Assembly (NCBI GenBank): GCA_965276675.1
Contig: OZ255624.1
Coordinates: 1,364,001-1,428,000 of the forward strand
Direction of reading: 5' to 3'
Source of the DNA: G965276675 sp965276675
GTDB taxonomy: Bacteria; Acidobacteriota; Terriglobia; Terriglobales; Acidobacteriaceae
DNA length: 64,000 bases
Part shown: one piece after another, positions 1-9,186 of the stretch
Layout of the letters: each line of letters starts with the position of its first letter
Numbering within the stretch: position 1 is the stretch's first letter
Program-made: the position numbers and the translations under genes
The notes under the pieces: model-generated
Seen by the model: only the letters and a program-made list of their open reading frames with translations
Told to the model about the DNA's origin: nothing
The model's database searches: none

Positions 1-1
1 C

Positions 2-334
2 GGCGACCCTAACCATCCCGCTTCCGCCGGCGCCTTCCACTCCGACGATATTGAGTACGTCTTCGGCACGCTCGACTTCCGCAAAGGTGCAGCATGGCGG
101 CCAGAGGACCGCGCCCTCTCCGCCCTCATGCAAACCTACTGGACCAACTTCGCCAAAACCGGCAACCCCAACGCCCTCGGCCTGCCGAAGTGGCCAGTCT
201 ATAGCGCGACCAACCAGTGGAGCGCAGCGGACCAGTGGCAAGTGATGCATCTCGATCCCGCGCCAGAAGCCAGACCAGACCGGCATCGCGACCGATACCT
301 CTTCCTCCGCGAGCACCGGCCTGCCGCGGAGTGA
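2..334 (+). CDS. Carboxylesterase type B, C-terminal part
   Basis: The reading frame is open from the window edge to a TGA at 332-334. It reads as the C-terminus of a type B carboxylesterase (alpha/beta hydrolase): an early HSDDIEYVFGTL stretch and MQTYWTNFAKTGNPN, which match the conserved end of this family where the catalytic His lies a little upstream. The N-terminal part, including the GESAG nucleophile elbow, would lie outside the window. The enzyme would hydrolyse carboxylic esters and is usually exported in acidobacteria. Family assignment is good; the substrate cannot be told. Confidence 0.75.
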   Translation, partial: GDPNHPASAGAFHSDDIEYVFGTLDFRKGAAWRPEDRALSALMQTYWTNFAKTGNPNALGLPKWPVYSATNQWSAADQWQVMHLDPAPEARPDRHRDRYLFLREHRPAAE

Positions 335-447
335 TCGGGTCACCCCAATGCACAGTTGTTTAGCTCATCAACCGCAAACGTCTCGGGAAATAACTGTCAG
401 CTCCCGTGCGAATGCGGCCACAGCCCGTCTGCCATTAAGTCCAGCCC

Positions 448-2076
448 TTAATGCCTAAAATGGCGCATCCCGGTAAACACCATCGCCACTCCTAGACGAT
501 TCGCCGCCGCAGTCACCTCATCATCTCGCACCGACCCGCCCGGCTGGATCACTGCCGTTGCCCCCGCATCCACCACTGCCTCGAGGCCATCCGGAAAAGG
601 AAAAAAGGCATCCGAAGCCGCCACGCAGCCGGCGAGCGGCAGCACTGCCTTCATCGCGCCAAAGCGCGCGGCATCCACGCGGCTCATCTGTCCGGCGCCC
701 ACGCCTATTGTCTGCCCATCGCGAGCATAGACGATCGCATTCGACTTCACGTGCTTGCAGACACGCCACGCAAACAGCAGGCTGCGCATCTCCTCCGGAG
801 TGGGCCGCCGCTCGGTGGCAATCTTCAGCTCCGCCTCTGTTACCTGCCCCGTGTCGGCGTCCTGCAGCAGCATGCCGCCCGAGACCTGCTTCATTACTCG
901 CGCCCACTCGGCAGCCCGCACCACCACCAGCCTCAAGTTCTTCTTCGCAGCAAAGCGCGCCCTCGCGCCCTCGCTAAACGACGGCGCGGCAATCGCCTCC
1001 ACAAACAATCTTGCAATCTCCTCCGCGGCCTCCTCGTCGATCTCGCGATTGCTCCCGATCACTGCACCGAACGCCGAGACCGGATCAGCCGCCAGCGCCT
1101 TGGTGTAGGCCTCGCGCACGCTGCCGCCCGTTGCCGCGCCGCATGGATTGGTGTGCTTGATGATTGCTACCGCCGTCTCGCTAAACTCCTGCGCCAGATC
1201 CCAACACGCGTCCAGGTCGACCAGGTTGTTGTAGCTCAACTCCTTGCCCTGCAACTGCTCGGCTCCGGCCACACCCCGGCCGCTGCCATCCGCGTACAGC
1301 GCCGCCCGCTGGTGCGGATTCTCGCCATACCGCAGCGGCATCGCCATCGGATAGCTGATGCGCAGCGTCGCGGGAAATTCTTCACTGCCCGGTCCCGAAC
1401 TCGCTGACTCCGAACTCGCTGATCCCGATTCGCCTTCGCCAGCCAGCTTCGCCAAGGTGTCCGCGATCGCCGTGTCGTAAGCCGCCGTCATGGCAAAGGC
1501 CTGCCGGGCCAACCGCCAGCGCGTCTCCCGGCTCAGCCGTCCGGCATTGCTGCCGATCTCCGCCGCCAGAGTTGCGTACTCGGCGGGCGAGGTCACGACG
1601 GCTACATCTTCAAAATTCTTGGCCGCCGAACGCAGCATCGACGGTCCACCGATATCGATGTTCTCGATGATCTCGCTGAACTCCACGCCTGCCCGCGCCG
1701 CCGTCTTCTCGAACGGGTATAGATTCACCACCACCATGTCGATCGCTGGAATCGCGTGCTCGGCCACCGCGGTCTGGTGCTCGGCGTTTTCGCGGATGTG
1801 CAGGATTCCGCCATGCACCTTGGGATGAAGCGTTTTCACCCGGCCATCCAGCATCTCCGGAAAGCCGGTCAGCTCCGAAATGTCCTGTACCGCAAGTCCC
1901 GCTTCGCGCAGCGTCCGCGCCGTGCCGCCCGTCGAGACCAGTTCCACACCGCTGTCCGCCAGCCGCGCGGCAAACTCCGCCAACCCCGTCTTATCCGTTA
2001 CGCTCAACAGAGCCCGGCGCACCTGCTTCCATCCGTCCACACCCACGCTCCCGGCGGCCACAAACCGCAACGCCAT
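448..2076 (-). CDS. purH: Bifunctional AICAR transformylase / IMP cyclohydrolase PurH
   Basis: Catalyses the last two steps of de novo IMP synthesis in the cytoplasm: formylation of AICAR and closure to IMP. The N-terminal IMP cyclohydrolase domain shows ALLSVTDKTGL and VSTGGTARTL. The C-terminal transformylase domain shows YGENPHQRAALY, IKHTNPCGAATGG with the catalytic Lys-His pair, and SDAFFPFPDGLE. At about 542 residues it is slightly longer than the usual 510-530 because of an N-terminal extension and a Ser/Gly-rich insert near residues 215-235. The start is uncertain: ATG at 2076 is used, a TTG at 2112 is in frame, and conservation begins about 20 residues later. It stands alone without other pur genes. 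Confidence 0.93.
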   Translation of the reverse strand: MALRFVAAGSVGVDGWKQVRRALLSVTDKTGLAEFAARLADSGVELVSTGGTARTLREAGLAVQDISELTGFPEMLDGRVKTLHPKVHGGILHIRENAEHQTAVAEHAIPAIDMVVVNLYPFEKTAARAGVEFSEIIENIDIGGPSMLRSAAKNFEDVAVVTSPAEYATLAAEIGSNAGRLSRETRWRLARQAFAMTAAYDTAIADTLAKLAGEGESGSASSESASSGPGSEEFPATLRISYPMAMPLRYGENPHQRAALYADGSGRGVAGAEQLQGKELSYNNLVDLDACWDLAQEFSETAVAIIKHTNPCGAATGGSVREAYTKALAADPVSAFGAVIGSNREIDEEAAEEIARLFVEAIAAPSFSEGARARFAAKKNLRLVVVRAAEWARVMKQVSGGMLLQDADTGQVTEAELKIATERRPTPEEMRSLLFAWRVCKHVKSNAIVYARDGQTIGVGAGQMSRVDAARFGAMKAVLPLAGCVAASDAFFPFPDGLEAVVDAGATAVIQPGGSVRDDEVTAAANRLGVAMVFTGMRHFRH

Positions 2077-2146
2077 TGTCGCAGGGAACCCGTCAGTTTC
2101 GCGAACCTCCAAATGGCCGGATGCAGCCCGCCTAGACTCATAGGGG

Positions 2147-2755
2147 CTACCGCTTATATGGATCGTTGTTTCGTGACACGAAGTGGGTTGGCAAAGGCTC
2201 CTGTCCGAAAACTTGATCAGCGGCGTGGGGGCCCCAACTCATAAGCCAGATCCCAGCTAAGCTGCGTAAGTTGTCCACGTCTTGTGTAAACGCAGTTACA
2301 TTCACCATCTGCAGTGGGTAATCTTTTGCCAGGAATTCGGCGTCCTTTTTCTCATCAATAAAAAAGAAACCGCCTCCCTTGTCATACATCCCCCCGATTT
2401 TCGGGTCATTATATCCTGCGATACATCGGCGAAGAGCTGCAATCTCTTGAGAATTGCTATCCTTGAGCCGGGCTGCCGCTATGAAAACTCGGGCCTGAAG
2501 CACGTCCTTCTCCGGAAAGTAATGAAAGCCGAAGTCTCCGAAAGATCGATCGTTGTCGGCGTCGAGAGTCTGGTGCACGGCATCGTGCGCTCCCACGTGC
2601 TTCGCATATGCGGCTACCAGTGCCTCAGCCTTGTCGCGTCCACTGCTATTGGCTGCAACCACCTTGTCTATTCCTCCTGTCCACCAATACGCACTGCAAC
2701 TTAAGCAAAGCGCAAAGGCAATCGCCATAACGAAGCGGCTCATTCTAATTGCCAT
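2147..2755 (-). CDS. Secreted hypothetical protein, candidate immunity to VgrG effector
   Basis: No family recognised. The product of about 202 residues begins MAIRMSRFVMAIAFALCL, a signal peptide with a possible but poor lipobox (LSC), so it should act in the periplasm. The ATG at 2755 overlaps the end of the vgrG gene by 11 bases on the same strand, so the two are translationally coupled. A small exported protein directly behind a VgrG with a toxin-like C-terminus is the classical position of a type VI immunity gene. The immunity role is inference from position only; the sequence shows no enzymatic motif. An upstream in-frame start at 2791 also exists. Confidence 0.6.
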   Translation of the reverse strand: MAIRMSRFVMAIAFALCLSCSAYWWTGGIDKVVAANSSGRDKAEALVAAYAKHVGAHDAVHQTLDADNDRSFGDFGFHYFPEKDVLQARVFIAAARLKDSNSQEIAALRRCIAGYNDPKIGGMYDKGGGFFFIDEKKDAEFLAKDYPLQMVNVTAFTQDVDNLRSLAGIWLMSWGPHAADQVFGQEPLPTHFVSRNNDPYKR

Positions 2756-5351
2756 CTGGAGAACAACCTCCGTTGACCTTGCGTGCCGCATTCAGGTAGG
2801 TAGTGTTGATATCGTGGTACTGTGATAATCCCTCTTGGGGCATATCACTTATAAACCCACCCTCTCCCGTTGGGGTAATTTCATTCATCTCGTGCAGCTT
2901 TGCAGTGCTCAGAATAGTTGGGTCCTGTGCTCCTGGCGCGCCCTGAAAGCGAATCACCTTCTGGTTCGGTCCGGTATGATCTGCGTCCCACGATGGATCT
3001 CCACCCAATCCTGTTTCCATGGGGACCGCATCTTGCACATTGATAAAGTGCTGGCCACTGATATTAGGCGGCCAGCTCTGACCGGCTGAGGCAAAGCTCC
3101 GAACTTGGAGATTATTTACTCCTTGAGAATATCCACGCTGCTTCAGCTCAAGGTTCGATTGATAAGAAGCCAAGCTAGCGATAGCGCCACCCTGGCTGTG
3201 CGCCCATATTTCAGGCGGGTTACCGTCGCGCACTGAGTCATAGATCACATCATCCATTGAGTCAACCGCCGGATTCCTTCCATCGTGTGTAGCGAACGGT
3301 CTACCAGCGCGAGCCCTGTTGATAAGATCTCTGTCACCTTTCGACTGAAGCAGATCATTCCACCCGCCCTCGGTCGCATTATGTACCCCGAGCACCTCGG
3401 CGCAGGTCTGGTTGGCAATCCTCTGCAACGTCATGCACTGCGCTGCCTTATTTGTGCGGATTCCGTTCACGTAGACGATGCGTTTAGGCGCCTGTCCCGC
3501 CGCGCGGCGCGCCTGACAGCACGAGCTGTTGGAGTGATAGGCACTGCTCCACGCACCCTTGATCTCCGCGTCTGACAATCGCTCCTCGGGCTGTTTCTTC
3601 TGTGTCAACGGCTCGCACCCTTTCCCTATCAAGCAGCCATCGTACTGGCTGTCCGGTGAAGACACTGGAACGGGCACCGGCAACACTCCCAGTTGCGGAT
3701 GATACGCAGCCTCAATGAACATCGGCTGGGTCTCAGCCGAACCCGCATCCGCGCCAGACCCACCCTCACCCACCTCGCGCGAGAACAGCGCGCTTTGCAG
3801 GTGAATCCGGCCCTGGGGTGCGGCGAAGACGATGTCGCCATCGGTGTGCAGTAGCACGGCTGGCCGGCCTGTCTCGTTGGCGGTCTCGGTCATCATCAGC
3901 CGGTTGGACTTGGGCGTTGCGGCGGCGATGGTCTCCTGCCCGGGCGTGTCCACCAGCGAGACGCGATGCCCGCTCTTGGTCACCAGCCGCTTGATATTGT
4001 TCAGGGCGAACTCGCCCGCATTCGCCGCGCCCGGCTCCCAGAAGCCTTGCGTGGGCGGCTGCTGCACCCCGTTCCAGATCGAACCCAGCACATACAGCCG
4101 CTCCGGATCGCCTTCCTCAAAGCGCACCGCGACCTCATCGCCCACCTCAGGCAGCAGCAGCGTGCCGCGATCAGCGCCAGCATGACCCGTCACCAGCCGC
4201 GCCCAGGTGGTCGCGTTCGCCGTCTGCCAGTGGAACTGCACCTGGACTCGCCCCATGTTGTGCGGATCGTGGTTTGCCGTCACTCGCGCTGGATAGAGTC
4301 CATCGGCCTGCGGCGTCTCCGGCCGCTCCGCGGAGAACCACCGCTTCGCCGTTGTCGCCGTGAAGCGGTTCTCGTATCCGCGCTGCGTCCAGCGGTGCTG
4401 GCAGGCAACCACGCCATAGGTTCCGTCCGCCACGCCATCTACGCCCGCGACCGTGACCTCGTTGCCAGCCCGCACCTCCGGGCTGCGGCTCACGCCCGTG
4501 CAGACCGCCGCATGCACCGCGCGCCGGCGTGACTCGAGCTCCAGCCGCTGGTGGTACGCGCTCTGCGTTGCCGCGCGATGGCGGTCGACCACCGAGCCCT
4601 CCGGTACCGCCTCGCTGGCCGCCAGCGTCTTGCTCCTCAGCTCGCTCCATGGTCCATACTGCGCGGCGGCACTTTTGACTCCACCGTGGACCTGGCTTTG
4701 CATCACCACCGGGTCATAGTGCGCGCCACCCTGCAGCAAGGGACTGACGGCGCCACTGCCCGAAAATTCAAGCAGCCCGTACTCCCCCTGGCGCCACTCC
4801 AGTGTCGGCCCCGGCCCGAAGCTCGCCTGCGCTTCAATGCCATCGTCTGTAGGCCGCAGCCACGCTTCGCCGTCATCGGCAAGCCGCAGCAGAAAGCGCC
4901 AGTCCGTCTCTTCCCACTGCACGCGCGACAGCTCCGCGCCGTCTATCGTTCCTCCGAGGGTCAGCCCAGAGTTTCCCGCGACATTCTGCGCCGTCGCATT
5001 GGCCGGCTGTTTCAGAAAGTAGGCGTAGTGCGGGTCCAGGTCTATGAGCCAACTCTGAGAAACGGCCCGCAGTTCGGCGCCGAAGCTGCCAGAAACCTCA
5101 TAGATAAGCGTGGCGTCCTTCACGATGCCAGAGAACAGCGTGTGCTGTGCGCCTCCTAGATCGTATCCGGTCACCACCATTGGCTGGCCTAGCAGACTGG
5201 CCACATCGGGCTCAGCGTCGGGCGTCGAACGGAGCGTGACCCGTGCGCTCCAGTGCTCGTTCAGCTTCTGAGAGACATCCACCTCCGCCAGCAGTGTGAG
5301 ATCGATATCCTCTTCACCTACCTGCACATGGATGTATCCAGCTGCCGCCAT
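2745..5351 (-). CDS. vgrG: Type VI secretion VgrG spike with C-terminal alpha/beta-hydrolase effector
   Basis: Trimeric spike protein at the tip of a contractile injection machine. Residues about 1-310 form the gp27-like base, about 320-560 the gp5 OB-fold and beta-helix (ARVTANHDPHNMGRVQVQF, LLPEVGDEVAVRFEEGDP, VLGSIWNGVQQPP). A low-complexity GEGGSGADAGSAE linker and PVPVPVSS follow, then from about residue 595 an extra domain of about 270 residues. That domain contains RIVYVNGIRT and IWAHSQGGAIASLASY, a serine-hydrolase nucleophile elbow (AHSQGG), with later candidate Asp (VQDAVP) and His residues. It therefore looks like an evolved VgrG carrying a lipase/esterase-type effector. No other T6SS genes are in the window, so this is an orphan vgrG island. 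The downstream gene may be immunity. Confidence 0.88.
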   Translation of the reverse strand: MAAAGYIHVQVGEEDIDLTLLAEVDVSQKLNEHWSARVTLRSTPDAEPDVASLLGQPMVVTGYDLGGAQHTLFSGIVKDATLIYEVSGSFGAELRAVSQSWLIDLDPHYAYFLKQPANATAQNVAGNSGLTLGGTIDGAELSRVQWEETDWRFLLRLADDGEAWLRPTDDGIEAQASFGPGPTLEWRQGEYGLLEFSGSGAVSPLLQGGAHYDPVVMQSQVHGGVKSAAAQYGPWSELRSKTLAASEAVPEGSVVDRHRAATQSAYHQRLELESRRRAVHAAVCTGVSRSPEVRAGNEVTVAGVDGVADGTYGVVACQHRWTQRGYENRFTATTAKRWFSAERPETPQADGLYPARVTANHDPHNMGRVQVQFHWQTANATTWARLVTGHAGADRGTLLLPEVGDEVAVRFEEGDPERLYVLGSIWNGVQQPPTQGFWEPGAANAGEFALNNIKRLVTKSGHRVSLVDTPGQETIAAATPKSNRLMMTETANETGRPAVLLHTDGDIVFAAPQGRIHLQSALFSREVGEGGSGADAGSAETQPMFIEAAYHPQLGVLPVPVPVSSPDSQYDGCLIGKGCEPLTQKKQPEERLSDAEIKGAWSSAYHSNSSCCQARRAAGQAPKRIVYVNGIRTNKAAQCMTLQRIANQTCAEVLGVHNATEGGWNDLLQSKGDRDLINRARAGRPFATHDGRNPAVDSMDDVIYDSVRDGNPPEIWAHSQGGAIASLASYQSNLELKQRGYSQGVNNLQVRSFASAGQSWPPNISGQHFINVQDAVPMETGLGGDPSWDADHTGPNQKVIRFQGAPGAQDPTILSTAKLHEMNEITPTGEGGFISDMPQEGLSQYHDINTTYLNAARKVNGGCSPDGN

Positions 5352-5545
5352 CTGCCCTCCAAGTCACGGGCAGTTTACCCGATCGACCTCACGGAAGTGT
5401 CACAAAAGCGGCATGTCCGAGCGGTATGCCCGGGTACGCAAGTCATAAAGGGAATAGCGGACGGGCTGGCTGGCGGACCGGCTTCGTCCTGATACCCCGC
5501 CCTGTACCCCGGTGATGATATCCCGGGACTGGTACCCTAGACCTC

Positions 5546-6475
5546 ATGGATCCAAGATGGCCGGGGACGGGAGGATTGCCGGGAGAGGGAGAGTCGCACG
5601 CTGCGCCCGGGCGTTCCTCTGCGGATCACGCTTCGACGATGCAGCAGCCCGAGATACTGCCCCCCTCCGGTAATGTCGCTGCCGGAAGCACGACGTATGG
5701 CCATGCGCCGCCGGAGTACGCCCCAGCACCGCCTCCGCCCCAGCGGACACGCGCTCGCACCGGCTGGGCCTCGGCTCCGGCGACGTATCTTCTGGTCGCC
5801 ATCAACATAGCTGTGTACCTGCTTATGATTCTGAGCGGCGTTTCGACGACCTCGCCGTCCACACTGCAGCTGGTGCACTGGGGTGCGAACTTCGGTGGCG
5901 CTGTGCTGATCTACGGCGAATGGTGGCGCCTTCTAACCGCGACCTTCGTCCATGTCGGCATCATCCATCTCGCGACCAATATGTGGTGCCTCTGGAACCT
6001 TGGCCTGCTGGGTGAACCACTCCTCGGTCCCATCGGCTTGCTGTTGACCTATGTGCTCACGGGCGTGATGGGAAATCTGCTGAGCATTGGCGTACATCCG
6101 GAGGTCGTGGGCGCCGGCGCCTCGGGAGCGGTTTTTGGGTTGGCGGGCGTGCTCATCCTGCTGTTAAGCTCGTCTCTACTGCCGGTCGCCAAAGCGGAGG
6201 TACGCCGGCTGCGCCAGAGCGTTATTTACTTCGCCCTGCTTAACTTCGTCATCGGCGCAGGCACGTTTTTCTTCCGCACCTCCATCCAGATCGACAACTT
6301 TGCGCACCTGGGCGGATTTCTCTGCGGCCTGGCGCTTGGCGTGCCGCTGGTTCCCAGGATCGGCGCACCGAAGCGGATGTGGATCACACGCCAATGGGTC
6401 GCCTATGGAGGCATGCTCCTGCTGCTTCTGCTGGGTGCGCGGTTTGTCTCCACTTTTCGTGTTTTACGGCCCTGA
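5546..6475 (+). CDS. Rhomboid family intramembrane serine protease
   Basis: A membrane protease that cleaves transmembrane substrates inside the bilayer. The 309-residue protein has a Pro-rich cytoplasmic N-terminus (about 75 residues) and then six or seven membrane segments. The signature elements are HLATNMWCLWNLG (first conserved segment with His and Asn), GASGAVFGLAG (GxSG with the catalytic Ser) and NFAHLGGFLCGLALG (catalytic His). The ATG at 5546 is the first in frame after the stop. Its end overlaps the convergent membrane-protein gene by 12 bases. Substrate unknown. Confidence 0.92.
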   Translation: MDPRWPGTGGLPGEGESHAAPGRSSADHASTMQQPEILPPSGNVAAGSTTYGHAPPEYAPAPPPPQRTRARTGWASAPATYLLVAINIAVYLLMILSGVSTTSPSTLQLVHWGANFGGAVLIYGEWWRLLTATFVHVGIIHLATNMWCLWNLGLLGEPLLGPIGLLLTYVLTGVMGNLLSIGVHPEVVGAGASGAVFGLAGVLILLLSSSLLPVAKAEVRRLRQSVIYFALLNFVIGAGTFFFRTSIQIDNFAHLGGFLCGLALGVPLVPRIGAPKRMWITRQWVAYGGMLLLLLLGARFVSTFRVLRP

Positions 6476-7471
6476 TTGGGCGCGGTTAATGCCATTTTCG
6501 AGCCGTTTCCAGACCAAAAGTGAGACCACCAAGCTCATGTAACTGATCAGTTCACCAAAGATCCTTATCTCGATAATGACCCCGACGACCATCATGGCAG
6601 CGAACCATAAACCCAGTATTGGCAAGCACTTACGGAGTCCCTCGTGAGATATCCGGTCCCTCAGGTAAAGAACGAAGGGAAACGTGAAAGCAAAGTTGCT
6701 GAGTAGAGTGGGCCAGTGCTGCGGCTTCGCCAGGAAGCCTAGATTTTGCAATAACTTAACGTCAAATAGACCGGAGCCTTCCTCGACCGGGTTGCTGGCG
6801 TATAGATGCTGCAGCCAGAGTTTAACTCCAGTCCAGAGAATAACTTGCGGCGCCACGTGCAGCCACGGTACGCGGTGCTTTCGCGGCCATTCCAGCACAG
6901 CGAAGAAAAGCGCCAGAAAAACGGCAGTTTCGCGGTTCAGGCAAGCCAGTATGAAGACCGGATAGTACCAGGTAAGCTGTTTACTTAGAATGAGATACAG
7001 GCCAGCGCAGAAGAACGCAAGACTGGGAAGATCGTAGGGCAGCAGAAAGCGCGCATCCGGCGAAAGTATGTAGTTGAAATAGGCCATAATCGCGACCAAA
7101 AAGCACGAAACGGACGCAAACGAGCGGCTTTGGGTAAGGAAAACGAGCGACGCTCGCGTGCAAAGAATGGCAGCGACCATGGAGACGAACGCGATCAGAA
7201 AGAGGAGAAGATTCCACTCGCTGGCCTGACCCCCCGAGGCGGGGAAGGCCCTCTGAAGGACCAAATCCAACTGGCGGCCGTTGATGTGCGAAGCACCTCG
7301 GAGCAGCCAACCGGTAAGCGCCCGGCTCTGAAAGGGAAGGTCAGTGCGTCCTGCGGCAAAGGCGGGAAGGTCGAGAAAGGGCCGAGTCTCGGAGATGTAG
7401 GCGAGCGAGAAATGCAGGCTGACGAGGAGGAGTGCTGCCCAGAAGACGAAGCGCTGCCGTGCTGAAGACAT
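6464..7471 (-). CDS. Polytopic membrane protein of unknown function
   Basis: No family recognised with confidence. The roughly 335-residue protein is strongly hydrophobic with about eight predicted membrane spans, starting at FVFWAALLLVSLHFSLAYI, and has a periplasmic-looking loop with RPFLDLPAFAAGRTDLPFQSRALTGWLL. Such layouts occur in polysaccharide polymerases and GT-C glycosyltransferases, but I see no diagnostic Asp motif, so no function is assigned. The ATG at 7471 is used because hydrophobicity begins right after it; an ATG at 7549 would add 26 polar residues. The next gene (GT8, divergent) would fit an envelope glycan role, as inference only. Confidence 0.6.
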   Translation of the reverse strand: MSSARQRFVFWAALLLVSLHFSLAYISETRPFLDLPAFAAGRTDLPFQSRALTGWLLRGASHINGRQLDLVLQRAFPASGGQASEWNLLLFLIAFVSMVAAILCTRASLVFLTQSRSFASVSCFLVAIMAYFNYILSPDARFLLPYDLPSLAFFCAGLYLILSKQLTWYYPVFILACLNRETAVFLALFFAVLEWPRKHRVPWLHVAPQVILWTGVKLWLQHLYASNPVEEGSGLFDVKLLQNLGFLAKPQHWPTLLSNFAFTFPFVLYLRDRISHEGLRKCLPILGLWFAAMMVVGVIIEIRIFGELISYMSLVVSLLVWKRLENGINRAQSGP

Positions 7472-7807
7472 GGATATGGCAAGTCTACTGCTCTTTGTTG
7501 TCGAATCTTTGCAAAGACGCTGATCGCCAGCAGGTAGGTTGGAGTCCATTGACCGCGGATTAACAGCTTATAGAGTGCTGCGTGCGAGAGAGGAGTGAGC
7601 TTGCTGTACCAGGGTGGTGAACGTTTTTTGTGCCGGGATGGTGAACATCGCTGCTGCGAACGCACTGTGAACAACCGGTGGCGATTGTCCGTTAGAGCTG
7701 GTGTATCTTTGGAACACAACGTCGGTGTAGCCCGATGCGCGATGGAATCGAGAAGACTTCCCTCTTGGACAACGGCTTCGGGTTCGCGAACCACATCTTG
7801 AGGAAAC

Positions 7808-8722
7808 ATGAATCTTGCTGTGGCATTCTGTGCTGATGCAAATATGGAAGCGCCTCTGCACGTTGCTGCTTCGTCGTTGCTAGCGCGACTCGATGAAGCC
7901 TGTGCTATCCATTTTCACTTCCTGGTTCCCGATTTCGGCGAATTGCGCAAATCACAACTTCTGCAGACACTCGATTTACGGAAGCGATCCTACCAAGCAA
8001 CTTTCCTGCCCGTCCCCTTAGACAGTACCTTTGCTGGTCTTCGGCCACTGCACGGAAATATGATGGCCTATTACAGGTTATTGCTTCCCGATTTGGTCGG
8101 CGCAGACCGTCTTCTCTATGTTGATTCTGACACGATTTGCTACGCAGATGTCAGTCCGCTCATGAGCCTCGAGATGGATGGTAAAGCCGCTGGTTTTGTA
8201 GAAAGCGGGGTAGTGTCCCATTATCCTGAAAAGCGCTTCTTTGCCAGTTTGGGTTTGCTGCCGGATACGGCTGCCTTCAATTCGGGCGTGATGCTTTTCG
8301 ATTTATCCGAATGGCGTAAGCAAGATTGGACCGCGCAGGTCCTGCAGTTTTGTAGAAAGTATCCGGAACAGCTGATCGCGGCCGATCAGACTGCGTTGAT
8401 TGCCACCTTTGCCGGCGAGTTTGCCCGGATCCCAGACAAATACAATCAACACATCTATCCCGATAAACCGATGAAAGACCCTACGCAAAATCCGGGTATT
8501 TACCATTTCCTGGGCAGCCCTAAACCGTGGGACTTAGGCGGTAGATTGATTCACCCCAGTTATAACTTATATAGACGGGCCCTTGCAACGACTGTGATTC
8601 AGACGCACAGCGCCGATCTAATTAGCTACTCGTCCTGGGATAGAGCATACCGTATCCGCGGTGGTTACTTTAGAACTCTCAAGAATCGGACGCTCAGGCA
8701 CCTGGGATTTCCGAACAGCTGA
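7808..8722 (+). CDS. Glycosyltransferase family 8
   Basis: Transfers a hexose from a nucleotide sugar to a glycan acceptor, probably lipopolysaccharide or another surface polymer. The 304-residue protein starts MNLAVAFCADANMEAPLHVA, the Rossmann-like nucleotide-binding start of GT8. It carries YYRLLLPDLV, then DRLLYVDSDTICYADV with the metal-binding DxD, then FNSGVMLFDL and ADQTALI, and a C-terminal HFLGSPKPW that supplies the second metal ligand region. All expected motifs are present, so it should be active. It stands alone, divergent from the membrane protein upstream. Acceptor unknown. Confidence 0.9.
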   Translation: MNLAVAFCADANMEAPLHVAASSLLARLDEACAIHFHFLVPDFGELRKSQLLQTLDLRKRSYQATFLPVPLDSTFAGLRPLHGNMMAYYRLLLPDLVGADRLLYVDSDTICYADVSPLMSLEMDGKAAGFVESGVVSHYPEKRFFASLGLLPDTAAFNSGVMLFDLSEWRKQDWTAQVLQFCRKYPEQLIAADQTALIATFAGEFARIPDKYNQHIYPDKPMKDPTQNPGIYHFLGSPKPWDLGGRLIHPSYNLYRRALATTVIQTHSADLISYSSWDRAYRIRGGYFRTLKNRTLRHLGFPNS

Positions 8723-9186
8723 GGTAAAAAGACTGCCAGCGAAGTCTTCCGCAACGAAGAGATCGGTCTCGAACAGATGGTGAAGACGTGTACCGCGTCT
8801 TCTTTGCAAGACCGAAGTGGGTGAGTTCAACTGTTCCGAAATGCGATTCAGGCCAGCAATTCGTTCTTGATCAGGTGGGGCGGACGCCCTGCTGAGCTTT
8901 TGTCAAATCAGTACCGATAAATGGGATGAGCAGGTCATTCAGATCGGAGAGACTGTTTCCATAAAAAGCCGGCGCAGCACCTCATCGCGGAAGTCCCACG
9001 TAAACAGTTTAGGCGAGGGGTAGACGCCGAGGTGGACCGAGATGCCAGTAAGTCGTTCAGATGGCCCACTGGAGGAGAGGACGTCCGCCGGTTTCGTTTG
9101 CTTATATTGTCGACAGCGTTCGGCGGGTCAGGTCAACCTCTCGCGTTCGGGTGAGTAGCGATGCATTGGGCCCTTGAGTGCAGTCA
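8723..9186. other. Gene-free interval, possibly decayed sequence
   Basis: About 460 bases between the GT8 gene and the propeller gene. No convincing coding frame was found on either strand. It contains copy 1 of the 59-bp repeat described separately. Short open stretches on the minus strand (for example around 8960-9080) look like broken coding sequence but match nothing I recognise. Confidence 0.4.
8821..8879 (+). repeat. 59-bp imperfect direct repeat, copy 1
   Basis: Begins GTGAGTTCAACTGTTCCGAA and ends GATCAGGTGGG. It matches 10818-10876 with a handful of substitutions and one compensating indel, in the same orientation. The two copies flank the propeller gene at 9187-10773, which suggests a duplicated intergenic module or the ends of an inserted segment. 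It encodes nothing recognisable. Confidence 0.7.
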
